From contig JAUXXD010000052.1 in the NCBI GenBank assembly GCA_030681265.1, forward strand, positions 1-35,007: a stretch of 35,007 bases of DNA, read 5' to 3'. Below the pieces are notes generated by a model. It searched no databases and was not told the DNA's origin. It saw only the letters and a program-made list of their open reading frames with translations. This DNA is from Candidatus Didemnitutus sp. (GTDB lineage: Bacteria > Verrucomicrobiota > Verrucomicrobiia > Opitutales > Opitutaceae). Shown piece after piece: positions 24,932 to 32,559 of the stretch (within the stretch, counting starts at the first letter, position 1; each line of letters starts with the position of its first letter). Both the position numbers and the translations under genes were made by a program.

Positions 24932-27620
24932 TGAGAGAACGGGATAAATCCGTCACTGTAACATACGAACCAAAGGTGCCATCTTCCCGCCAGACCAAGC
25001 GCTCTAACCTTGCCGATGAAGAATTCGTGTTAATGAAATAAATTCCTTGGTCAATTTGACTGTAAGCCGCGCCATTTGACGCCCCACCATACATGGCCAA
25101 GGTGCTGATCTGTTGTCCCGTCTGCCTGTTGATCGTCCGGTAGTTCGCTGGAGAATTATTTCCTGCAGCGACTAACAATTGCTCGCCGCGCACCAGCAGG
25201 CTTCTGATGTCGGCCAAGGCCAAGAGGCTGGTTGGATTCAGCAACTCTCGCGAGTAACGCACCACTTCCGTCGCGCTGGCGACGTAAATGGCGTCAGTGG
25301 CAAAGGCAACCGCCCTCGGCGCGGATGGCAGTGTCCACGTCGACAACCAAGTTTCAGAGGCCAGATCGTAGCGGGTCACGCGCGGCGTGTCTTGGAAGAA
25401 GAAATACACCACCCCATCGACCTCTTGTGCCGCCACCCAATACTGTGCGGAACTTTCATTGAAGCGGGGATGCCGATAACTGATCGACTGCGTGTTACTA
25501 ACCCCCGTCCCTGACGCGTTCGTGATTGTGACGTAGTATTCTCCGAAACTCGCCACCGTGGCATTACTTGCCGAGTAGTAAGACAACGTCGCTCCGGGGA
25601 TCGCTACTCCGTTGCGATACCATTGATAGCTCAGCGATGGACCCCAAGTTTGCGAGGCGGTAATGCCAATCGAAATATCTACTCCCAACGGAACCGTAGG
25701 GTTACTCCCGATCCTGATATTTTGGGGCGGCGGCAACGCAATCACCTCGATTTCTGCGGCGTCACTCAGAGTTGTGCCCGCCACATTGGTCACCGCAACC
25801 GTGTAGGAACCCGCGTGCGCCTCTTCCGCGCTTGCCACGGAGTATTCGCTGGATGTCGCCCCAGCAATGGGTGCTCCGTTTCTGAACCATTGATAAGTGA
25901 CCGACCCACCCGAACCAAGACTCACCGCGAGCCAAAACGGCGTCGTGCGAAATACCGTCTGGCCCTTGGGTTGCGTGGCGATTTGCGGCAGATCAATCAC
26001 GGTCAACCATGTATAATTGCTGGTGATTGAACCCGCCTCATTCGTGACAGTGAGTCGGTAACTGTCTTGGTCACTAAATTGAATATTTGGGATGACGAGA
26101 GTCGCGGACGTTGCCCCGGCAATCACTTGGTTCCCGGTTGTCTTCTGCCATCGAAAAATCATCGGCTCACTCCCGCTGACGACAGCGGTGAGCGTCGCCG
26201 TGCCACCCCGAGCCACCGTTTGCGACTGCGGCTGGGTCACAATCTTCGGCGAGGCCATATCGACGATCAAAGTCGCGGCCGCGCTCGCAGCTGCCCCTCG
26301 TGCGGTGCTGACCAGACAGCGATACTCGCCAGCCCGCGCGCGTGTGACCGCGGTGAGGTTAAGCAAGGCTGCCGTCGTCCCCGCGACACCGGAGCCATCA
26401 GGCAGATTTGACCACTCGCCGCCAACAGAGCGGTATTGCCACTGATAGGTCAATGGGGGCGCCCCCACCGCGGCCACAAAAAAGGTAGTCGACTGAAATT
26501 CCTGAATCCGGCGGTTGACCGGCTGCGTGGTGATTCGCGGAATCGCCGACTTAAAATTAAGATTCAACTTCACCGTGCCTGATTCACCTTCACGACCATC
26601 GACCGCGATATGATACGTTGTGCCACTGTTCACCGCAAAAGTCGCGGTGCTCGTCCGATTGAATGAAACCGAAATGTCATCGTGCGACGCGATCAAGTTC
26701 AGGGCGTCCACCGCGCTGCCGGTGTAAACCGCGAGTTGCGTATCAAACGTCGTCCCCGGCGTCGACGCAGTGAGGTCGCCATTTTCGATCGCCGTCCATT
26801 GCCACCAAACTGACGCGCCGCCGACCCGTGTGGTCACGTGGTTAGGTTCACCGGGCTCCTTGGTGGCGTTGGTGCTGACAATCGTTCCTTGCACGGCATC
26901 TTCGGTCAGCGTCAGCGCTATGGCGTCGGCAAAATCATCGTTGACGGGGCGCACGATCGGACCGGGCGGCTGGTAGAGAAATTGCGCACCTTCCCGGTCA
27001 TCGCGCTGCAGACTATCGATGTTGCTGATGGTGCTATTCATGACGGCGTTGACCGACTGACTCACGTCATCCGGGTGATCGAGTCCGAGCACGTGGCCGA
27101 GTTCGTGCAACGCCACGCGGCGGATATCCGTCAGGCCTGACTGCGTGGCGCCGCGATACGAATTCCAGAGCCGCGCCGAGTTGAAAATGATGTCTGCTTG
27201 CGTGCGCCGGAAAGTGCCGTCCGTCTCCAACGTCATGCTGCGGGACGACAACATTACCGCAATGGTATTGCTGCCAAATGCCGTGCCATAAACCGTGTTG
27301 GAAAAAAAGATCTCATTAATCCCATTCGTGCTTCCGCCTCCCACCCCCGCGGCGGCAATCGTGCCCTCAAACTGCACTCTGCCGATCACGGCATTCCAGT
27401 CATTCATGGCTTCTAACACGCTCGTGCTGTGGTTTGTGCCATCTTGCAATACCGCCGCCGTGCCCAACTTGATTTGCATCGGGATCACGCCCGGCAGCCA
27501 CTTCACGATGCGCACTTCGAACGGCGTCAATTCTGCGCGGATAATATCATACGCCCGCGCGACCGGACCAGTCACGAGCACTGCGAGCAACACGCCCGCC
27601 GTCAAAAAATTATTTCGCAT
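24885..27620 (-). CDS. N-terminal part of frameshifted M10/matrixin-like protease (protease, PPC, four Ig-like domains, half propeller; cassette copy 1)
   Basis: The 911-aa frame has a signal peptide (LTAGVLLAVLVTGPVARA) and a matrixin-like domain with HELGHVLGLDH (H172, E173, H176, H182) and a Met-turn NAVMNS. A PPC-like domain (NDDFADAIALTL ... GGASVWWQW) follows, then four Ig-like domains of the form QPxxQTVxxG ... YQWxRNGxxIxGA, and the first blades of a propeller-like region (TRYDLASETW, YVASATEVVRYS). It stops abruptly in mid-domain at 24885 without the C-terminal domain found in its paralogue (20330-22048); that domain occurs in the overlapping next frame. The combined protein would be about 1600 aa. 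Its start overlaps the end of the small secreted protein gene by 11 bp. Whether the frameshift is a sequencing error or a true lesion is undecided. Confidence 0.78.
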   Translation of the reverse strand: MRNNFLTAGVLLAVLVTGPVARAYDIIRAELTPFEVRIVKWLPGVIPMQIKLGTAAVLQDGTNHSTSVLEAMNDWNAVIGRVQFEGTIAAAGVGGGSTNGINEIFFSNTVYGTAFGSNTIAVMLSSRSMTLETDGTFRRTQADIIFNSARLWNSYRGATQSGLTDIRRVALHELGHVLGLDHPDDVSQSVNAVMNSTISNIDSLQRDDREGAQFLYQPPGPIVRPVNDDFADAIALTLTEDAVQGTIVSTNATKEPGEPNHVTTRVGGASVWWQWTAIENGDLTASTPGTTFDTQLAVYTGSAVDALNLIASHDDISVSFNRTSTATFAVNSGTTYHIAVDGREGESGTVKLNLNFKSAIPRITTQPVNRRIQEFQSTTFFVAAVGAPPLTYQWQYRSVGGEWSNLPDGSGVAGTTAALLNLTAVTRARAGEYRCLVSTARGAAASAAATLIVDMASPKIVTQPQSQTVARGGTATLTAVVSGSEPMIFRWQKTTGNQVIAGATSATLVIPNIQFSDQDSYRLTVTNEAGSITSNYTWLTVIDLPQIATQPKGQTVFRTTPFWLAVSLGSGGSVTYQWFRNGAPIAGATSSEYSVASAEEAHAGSYTVAVTNVAGTTLSDAAEIEVIALPPPQNIRIGSNPTVPLGVDISIGITASQTWGPSLSYQWYRNGVAIPGATLSYYSASNATVASFGEYYVTITNASGTGVSNTQSISYRHPRFNESSAQYWVAAQEVDGVVYFFFQDTPRVTRYDLASETWLSTWTLPSAPRAVAFATDAIYVASATEVVRYSRELLNPTSLLALADIRSLLVRGEQLLVAAGNNSPANYRTINRQTGQQISTLAMYGGASNGAAYSQIDQGIYFINTNSSSARLERLVWREDGTFGSYVTVTDLSRSLNGRQAFVVRNGSLGD

Positions 27621-28236
27621 TACTCGTGCTTTCCCCGGCCCGGGTTTGTTTTATTTGGGTGACAAATTCTTCCGGCGTCAGTGCCGTCGCGGGCGACTGC
27701 CGCTGGCGCAACATCGCAGCCATTGGCCCTTCCGCCATCGGCAACACCACTTCCGCCACGTCGGCCAACGGCACGCCGTTGCTGCGCGTGATGTATTCGC
27801 GATTCGTGTCGGGTTCGCGTTGCACCGGATAACGTCCGTGCATCACCGCGTAGAGCGGGTGAAAATTTCGGCCATTCCCCTCAACGAATAAAATATCCTC
27901 TTCGCCCACGCGAAATTGCGGCGCGCCTGCCACGGTCATTTCCGTGTCGCCGAACTTGCCGCCGAGCATCGTCAACACCAGCGGCGACGGCGGCGCGCCC
28001 GCGATCACTTCGATTGTTTCAAATTCGATCCTCGTAAAAATCAGCGTCTGTCCTTCCTGCACACGCGTCTCATACGTCAGGCTGAGCACTTTGGCGCGCA
28101 CGACGTAGTCAGAACCGTTGACCAACTCCGTGAACTCCGGCGGCACCACGGTCGTTGCCTGCGCCGTCACAAAATTGCCCAACATCGCTCCCACGAGCAT
28201 CATCAAGCGCACCGACAGCAGCATTCTTGCGGACAT
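27610..28236 (-). CDS. Small secreted NTR/TIMP-like protein paired with matrixin (copy 1)
   Basis: The 208-aa product has a signal peptide (LLSVRLMMLVGAMLGNFVTAQA) followed by mature TTVVPPEFTELVNGSDYVVR, identical over that stretch to the copy at 22038-22661. Further shared blocks are EVIAGAPPSPLVLTMLGG, VGEEDILFVEGNG, YAVMHGRYPV and REYITRSNGVPLADVAEV. The even spacing of beta-strands and the Gly-rich turns suggest an OB/NTR-like fold, as in bacterial secreted proteins of the SDxVVxxxV...VEVxEVxKG type. The gene is first in its unit and overlaps the metalloprotease start by 11 bp. There is no cysteine in the mature part, so a TIMP-like Cys-zinc contact cannot occur; any inhibition would use another mechanism. 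Confidence 0.8.
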   Translation of the reverse strand: MSARMLLSVRLMMLVGAMLGNFVTAQATTVVPPEFTELVNGSDYVVRAKVLSLTYETRVQEGQTLIFTRIEFETIEVIAGAPPSPLVLTMLGGKFGDTEMTVAGAPQFRVGEEDILFVEGNGRNFHPLYAVMHGRYPVQREPDTNREYITRSNGVPLADVAEVVLPMAEGPMAAMLRQRQSPATALTPEEFVTQIKQTRAGESTSNAK

Positions 28237-28379
28237 ATAGTTAGGCCACGACTAGTAATAGTGAATCTATCCGGCGCAATCCCAACCCGCCCCCACTCAT
28301 CAATCTCGTCACACGTCACCCCAATTCACACCCCGCTCCTCCCGCCTCCGCGCCCGCCGCCCTCCGCTCCCAGCTTCCT

Positions 28380-28409
28380 CCCCGTGGGAGCGAGTTGGCT
28401 CGCAATCCT
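28380..28409. repeat. REP-like palindromic element, copy 1
   Basis: CCCCGTGGGAGCGAG, then TTGG, then CTCGC, followed by AATCC. The stem is GCGAG/CTCGC at 28390-28403. The same element occurs at 32391 and 32476. The sequence closely resembles the REP palindromes I know from Pseudomonas (GTGGGAGCGAGCTTGCTCGCGA). Confidence 0.75.
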
Positions 28410-28427
28410 TCCGACTCACTGCCCGCC

Positions 28428-28520
28428 CGCCCTGAGCTTGCCTGCGGTGAACCCGCCGAACCTGCCCGCTGTGAGCCTGCCGAACCGGCGAATGAGCCAG
28501 CCCTGAGCCTGTCGAATGGG
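28428..28520. repeat. Cluster of TGAGCCTGTCGAA-type intergenic repeats
   Basis: Three degenerate units start near 28433 (TGAGCTTGCCTGCGGTGAAC), 28472 (TGAGCCTGCCGAAC) and 28504 (TGAGCCTGTCGAAT). The last lies in CCCTGAGCCTGTCGAATGGG (28501-28520). This belongs to the widespread repeat whose spurious minus-strand translation reads PFDRLRAG. Confidence 0.65.
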
Positions 28521-28656
28521 CTACCCACTACTCACTTCCCGCTACTCACTCACAACTACTTGCCTCGCGCCCCGCTTCTCCTTCACTCTGTCCACCCCGC
28601 AACTTTTCCCCGCGGCCCTCGTCTTAGTTTCTTTCCCGGCGCTTGCGCCTCCCTGC

Positions 28657-30675
28657 ATGAAGTTTCCCCTTTCCCGCCTTTTCGTCGCTCCTCTCGTCCT
28701 CCTGCTCGCGCTGGCCGCCTCCGCCGCGCCTGCCCAAGTCGGACCTCCCACGCCCCTGCCCGCCGATTTGTCCAATCCCGCCGAGCCGGCCATCGGCCCG
28801 CTCGTGTTGCGCGATGAGAGCATCGACCAAGTCCTCGCCTTGCTCGAGCGCCTCACCGGCAAAACCCTCCTGCGCCCCCAAGGCCTCCCCGCTTCCACCA
28901 TCACGGTCAACCTCCGCGAATCCGTCACGCGCAGCGAAGCCATCCGCGCCATCGAGACGCTCCTCAACCTCAACGGCATCGCCCTCACGCCGCTCGGCGA
29001 TCGCTTCCTCAAAGTCACCGCGCTCAACGTCGCCAAATCCGAAGCACCCGAGCTCATCGAAGGCTCCACCCTCGAACTTCCCGCCAGCGGCCGTCTCGCC
29101 AGCAAAATTTTTCAACTCAACTTCCTTCGCGTCGGCGAGTTCATGCCGCAGGTTTCCCAACTCCTCAGCGCCAACACCGGCAGCGCCCCCGTCATCTTCG
29201 AAAAAGCCAACGCCGCGCTCATCACCGACTCCATCAGCAACCTCCAGCGCATCGAAGTCCTCATCAGCCGCCTCGACCAGCCCACGCTCAACGGCATGAC
29301 GCCAAAGTTCTACACGCTACTCTTCGCCAAGGCCAGCGAGGTGGTGAACAAGATGCGCACCATTCTCTCCGGCCCGCTCCAAACCCAGCTCGGCTCCACC
29401 ACTTCCTTCAACGCCGACGATCGCACCAACCAGCTCATCGTCATCTCCGACTCGCGCCAACTCCCCTTCTTCGACGAACTCATCGCGCGCCTCGACGTCA
29501 AATCCGACCCCAACACGCGCAACGAAGTCATCTACCTTAAACACGCCGCATCAAAGGACGTCGCCTCCATCCTCAGCCAACTCGTCGCCGGGCAAAACAA
29601 CGCCGCCCGCACCGCCGGCCAGGAATCCAACCGCAACCCCGGCGTGCCCGCCGCCGCCACGCCGCCCACGCCGGGCCTCCCCGCCAACACCAACGCCTTC
29701 GCCAGCGTCGGCGGCAGCGAACCTTCCAATCAATTCAGCACGCTCCTCACCATTCTCCCCGAAGAGCGCAGCAACTCCATCGTCGTCTCCGGCACCGTCG
29801 ACGACCTCCGGCTCATCCGCGAACTCGTCGAAAAAATCGACATCCTCCTCGCGCAAGTTCGCATCGAAGTCGTCATCGCCGAAGTCTCCCTCGGCAGTAA
29901 TTCCCAATCCGGCATCAGCGCCCTCGGTCTGAAAATCCAAGGCGACAAACTCGTCGGCTTCTCCGGCGGCGGCGCCGGCTTCTCCGTCAGCGACGGCACC
30001 CGCACCACCAACCTCGCGGGCACCACCGACCTCGCCGCGCTCATCTCCCTCTCGACCACACCGCTGAAAAACAACGCCACCATCCTCTCGCAGCCCAACA
30101 TCATCACGACGCACAACAAAGAAGGAAAACTCTTCGTCGGCGAACAGCGGCCCGTCATCAGTAGTTACCTCAACGATTCCTCCAGCAGCGGCGTCAACGC
30201 CAACGTCGGTTCCGGTTACCGCTCCACCGTTTCCTCAAAAGACATCGGCATCCAACTCTCCGTCAAACCGCTCATCGGCAACGACGGCTCCGTGCAACTC
30301 GAAATCAAACAGGAAGTGAACGACATCCTCGGCGACATCACCATCGACGGCAACCCGCAGCCGCGCATCGGCCGCCGCACCACCGAATCCTTCGTCAGCG
30401 TGAAGAGCGGCGAGATCATCGTCCTCGGCGGCCTGCAACGCACCTCAAAGAGCAAGAGCTCCAGCCGCCTCGGCCCAATCCCGATCCTCGGCGACCTCCT
30501 CGGCTCACGCTCCAGCGAAGACACCCGCACCGACCTCGTCTTCTTCCTCCGCCCCACCGTGCTCGCCAACTCCTCGCTCGATAACGCCCCCGCCATGGAA
30601 CAGGTGGACGCCCTGCCCGCCGAGCAACGCGAGCGCATCTACAAAGCGTTGCGCCAACCTCCCGCGTCGCACTGA
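28657..30675 (+). CDS. gspD: Type II secretion system secretin GspD
   Basis: The 672-aa product is taken from ATG 28657, which opens a clear signal peptide (LFVAPLVLLLALAASAAPA); a longer version from 28516 would put repeat sequence in front. An N0-like domain (residues about 45-110, VLRDESIDQVLALLERLTG) is followed by N1-N3 modules (FQLNFLRVGEFMPQVSQLL, FYTLLFAKASEVVNKMRTIL, EVIYLKHAASKDVASILSQL). A Pro/Ala/Asn-rich linker leads to the secretin barrel domain (VRIEVVIAEVSLGSNSQSG ... ILSQPNIITTHNKEGKLFVG ... VVLGGLQRTSKSKSSSRLGP-like). It forms the outer-membrane channel. A type IV pilus PilQ is less likely because gspE and gspF follow in GspD-E-F order. The stop is 2 bp before gspE. Confidence 0.92.
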   Translation: MKFPLSRLFVAPLVLLLALAASAAPAQVGPPTPLPADLSNPAEPAIGPLVLRDESIDQVLALLERLTGKTLLRPQGLPASTITVNLRESVTRSEAIRAIETLLNLNGIALTPLGDRFLKVTALNVAKSEAPELIEGSTLELPASGRLASKIFQLNFLRVGEFMPQVSQLLSANTGSAPVIFEKANAALITDSISNLQRIEVLISRLDQPTLNGMTPKFYTLLFAKASEVVNKMRTILSGPLQTQLGSTTSFNADDRTNQLIVISDSRQLPFFDELIARLDVKSDPNTRNEVIYLKHAASKDVASILSQLVAGQNNAARTAGQESNRNPGVPAAATPPTPGLPANTNAFASVGGSEPSNQFSTLLTILPEERSNSIVVSGTVDDLRLIRELVEKIDILLAQVRIEVVIAEVSLGSNSQSGISALGLKIQGDKLVGFSGGGAGFSVSDGTRTTNLAGTTDLAALISLSTTPLKNNATILSQPNIITTHNKEGKLFVGEQRPVISSYLNDSSSSGVNANVGSGYRSTVSSKDIGIQLSVKPLIGNDGSVQLEIKQEVNDILGDITIDGNPQPRIGRRTTESFVSVKSGEIIVLGGLQRTSKSKSSSRLGPIPILGDLLGSRSSEDTRTDLVFFLRPTVLANSSLDNAPAMEQVDALPAEQRERIYKALRQPPASH

Positions 30676-30677
30676 TC

Positions 30678-32387
30678 ATGTCCGCCCCCCTCGTCGCGAC
30701 GCCTGACTTCCTGCGCGATTGGCCCGACGCGGACCAGTTGCGCCAACTCCTCGAAGCCCCCCGCAGCGAGCGCCAGGAATTACTCGCCGTCTTCCGCAAC
30801 CTCGCGCCCGGCACCGTCCTCCCATTTCTCGCCGCAGCGACCGGCCTGCCCATCGCTCCCGCGCTCACCGCCGACACCGACAGCGTCGCGATTTTTCCCG
30901 CCCGGCTCGTGCACGATTATCAGATTCTCCCGCTCCGCACCGACGACACCCCCGCCGCCGACGCCGTTACCAACGCCACGCCACTTAACTTCGCCACCGC
31001 GTGGCCGCCCGACGACGAGATGCGCGACTGGCTCGCCCTCTTCACCGCCCGCCCCATTCGCTGGCACCTCGCCCCCGCCGACCGCCTCCGCCAACTCGTG
31101 ATCGAAAACTACGGCGTCGGCGCCGGCTCCATCGAAGACGACGACGAGCCCGACCAATTCGCCAGCGGCCAATCCCTCAACATCGAAGCCGACGCCGATG
31201 CCGCCGTCGTGCGTTTCGTGCGCGACATCATCGGCCAAGCCATCGACGACGGCGCGACCGACATCCATTTCGAACCGCAGGAAGGCCAACTCCGCATCCG
31301 TTACCGCGTCGACGGCCTCCTCGTTCCCGTGCCCGTGCCGGAAAATCTCCTGCGTTACCAGGACGCCATTATCTCGCGCCTCAAAATCATGGCGCGCCTC
31401 AACATCTCCGAGAAACGCCTCCCGCAGGACGGCCGCATCAACTTCCGCGCCGGCGACAACGTCCTCGATATCCGCGTCTCCACCATCCCCACCATCTACG
31501 CCGAGAGCGTGAGCTTGCGCCTCCTCAACCAGAAGAAGGAAGCCTACACGATGGACCGCCTCGGCATGGACGCCGACGAGCAGGCGCAAATCATCAAGGT
31601 CCTCGAATACCCGCACGGCATCATTCTCGTCACCGGCCCCACCGGTTCCGGCAAATCGACTTCGCTCAACGCCTTTCTGCGCAAAATCAACTCCACCGAT
31701 CTGCGCATCGTCACCGTCGAAGACCCCATCGAATACGAAGTCCCCGGCGCGAACCAGATGCAGGTGCGCCCCGAGATCGGCCTCAGCTTCGCCAGCGCCC
31801 TGCGCCACGTGCTCCGCCAGGACCCCGACGTCATCATGGTCGGCGAAATTCGCGACCGCGAAACCGCCGACATCGCCATCCGCGCCTCGCTCACCGGTCA
31901 CTTGGTTTTCTCCACGTTGCACACCAACGACGCCCCCGGCGCCATCACGCGCCTCGTCGATATGGGCATCGAACCCTTCCTCGTCGCCTCCGCCATCGAA
32001 CTCGTCATCGCGCAACGCCTCGTGCGCCGCCTCTGCACCGATTGCGCCGGCCGCACGCCCATCAGCCAGATCAAACTCCGCGACACCCTCGCCATCCTCG
32101 GCCTCGACCCTTCCCTCGCCGACGGCGTCACCGACGTGCCGCACCCCGTCGGTTGCGAACGCTGCCGCAACACCGGCTACCGCGGCCGCATCGGCCTCTT
32201 CGAAATTTTTAAGCCCGACGAATCCGTGCACGACCTCATCGTGCAACGCGAATCCACCCGCACCCTCGCCAAAGCCGCGCGCGAACAAGGCATGCGCACC
32301 CTCCAGCAATCCGGCTGGGCCAAAATCACCGCCGGCCACACCACCCTCGACGAAGTCCTCCGCGTCATCACCGCCCTGGAAAAATAA
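30678..32387 (+). CDS. gspE: Type II secretion ATPase GspE
   Basis: The 569-aa cytoplasmic hexameric ATPase powers pseudopilus assembly. A variable N-terminal domain of about 150 residues is followed by the N2 domain (ATDIHFEPQEGQLRIRYRVD). Walker A GPTGSGKST is at residues 320-328, an Asp box is in VTVEDPIEY, Walker B is in DVIMVGEIRDRETADIA, and the His box is in STLHTNDAPGA. A C-terminal zinc site has C453/C456 (CTDC) and C493/C496 (CERC), diagnostic for the GspE/PilB group. It starts 2 bp after gspD without a Shine-Dalgarno, so it is probably coupled. PilB is the alternative, but the secretin-ATPase-GspF order supports type II secretion. Confidence 0.94.
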   Translation: MSAPLVATPDFLRDWPDADQLRQLLEAPRSERQELLAVFRNLAPGTVLPFLAAATGLPIAPALTADTDSVAIFPARLVHDYQILPLRTDDTPAADAVTNATPLNFATAWPPDDEMRDWLALFTARPIRWHLAPADRLRQLVIENYGVGAGSIEDDDEPDQFASGQSLNIEADADAAVVRFVRDIIGQAIDDGATDIHFEPQEGQLRIRYRVDGLLVPVPVPENLLRYQDAIISRLKIMARLNISEKRLPQDGRINFRAGDNVLDIRVSTIPTIYAESVSLRLLNQKKEAYTMDRLGMDADEQAQIIKVLEYPHGIILVTGPTGSGKSTSLNAFLRKINSTDLRIVTVEDPIEYEVPGANQMQVRPEIGLSFASALRHVLRQDPDVIMVGEIRDRETADIAIRASLTGHLVFSTLHTNDAPGAITRLVDMGIEPFLVASAIELVIAQRLVRRLCTDCAGRTPISQIKLRDTLAILGLDPSLADGVTDVPHPVGCERCRNTGYRGRIGLFEIFKPDESVHDLIVQRESTRTLAKAAREQGMRTLQQSGWAKITAGHTTLDEVLRVITALEK

Positions 32388-32394
32388 CACCCCC

Positions 32395-32419
32395 GTGGGA
32401 GCGAGCTAGCTCGCGATTC
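32395..32419. repeat. REP-like palindrome, copy 2
   Basis: GTGGGA followed by the perfect 14-bp palindrome GCGAGCTAGCTCGC (32401-32414) and GATTC. It lies inside tandem unit A, 8 bp after the gspE stop. The hairpin could stabilise or attenuate the gsp transcript. Confidence 0.8.
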
Positions 32420-32479
32420 CCCCCCTCGCTACTCACTCCCCGCTTCTCGCTTCTCGCTCCCCGCTTCCGCCTCCTCCCC

Positions 32480-32504
32480 GTGGGAGCGAGCTTGCTCGCG
32501 ATTC
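32480..32504. repeat. REP-like palindrome, copy 3
   Basis: GTGGGA followed by GCGAGCTTGCTCGC (32486-32499) and GATTC. It lies inside tandem unit B, 56 bp before the gspF start. The stem is six pairs with a TT loop. Confidence 0.8.
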
Positions 32505-32559
32505 TCCCCCTCGCTACTCACTACCCGCTACTCGCTACTCACGACTCGCTTCTGCCCCC

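Larger units (their letters stand above)
28237..28656. other. Repeat-rich divergent intergenic region
   Basis: About 420 bp separate the leftward small secreted gene from rightward gspD. No convincing gene is present. The left 20-40 bp are AT-richer and may hold the leftward promoter. The rest holds a REP-like palindrome (28380-28409), a cluster of TGAGCCTGxCGAA-type repeats (28428-28520) and a pyrimidine-rich ACTCAC/CCGCTACTC stretch (28521-28570). An ATG at 28516 in frame with gspD lies inside the repeats and is not the likely start. Confidence 0.7.

Noticed and set aside
28316-28528. Minus-strand frame with SPFDRLRAG-like sequence
   Set aside because: This peptide is the well-known spurious translation of the TGAGCCTGTCGAA intergenic repeat, not a gene.
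28516-28656. Upstream in-frame start for gspD
   Set aside because: It would place 47 residues from repeat and pyrimidine-rich DNA before a complete signal peptide starting at 28657.
30780-32390. Long open frame (536 codons) antisense to gspE
   Set aside because: It exactly mirrors gspE. Its translation is Asp/Gly/Val/Ala-rich low-complexity sequence, as expected opposite C-rich third positions in high-GC DNA, and gspE has all the catalytic motifs.
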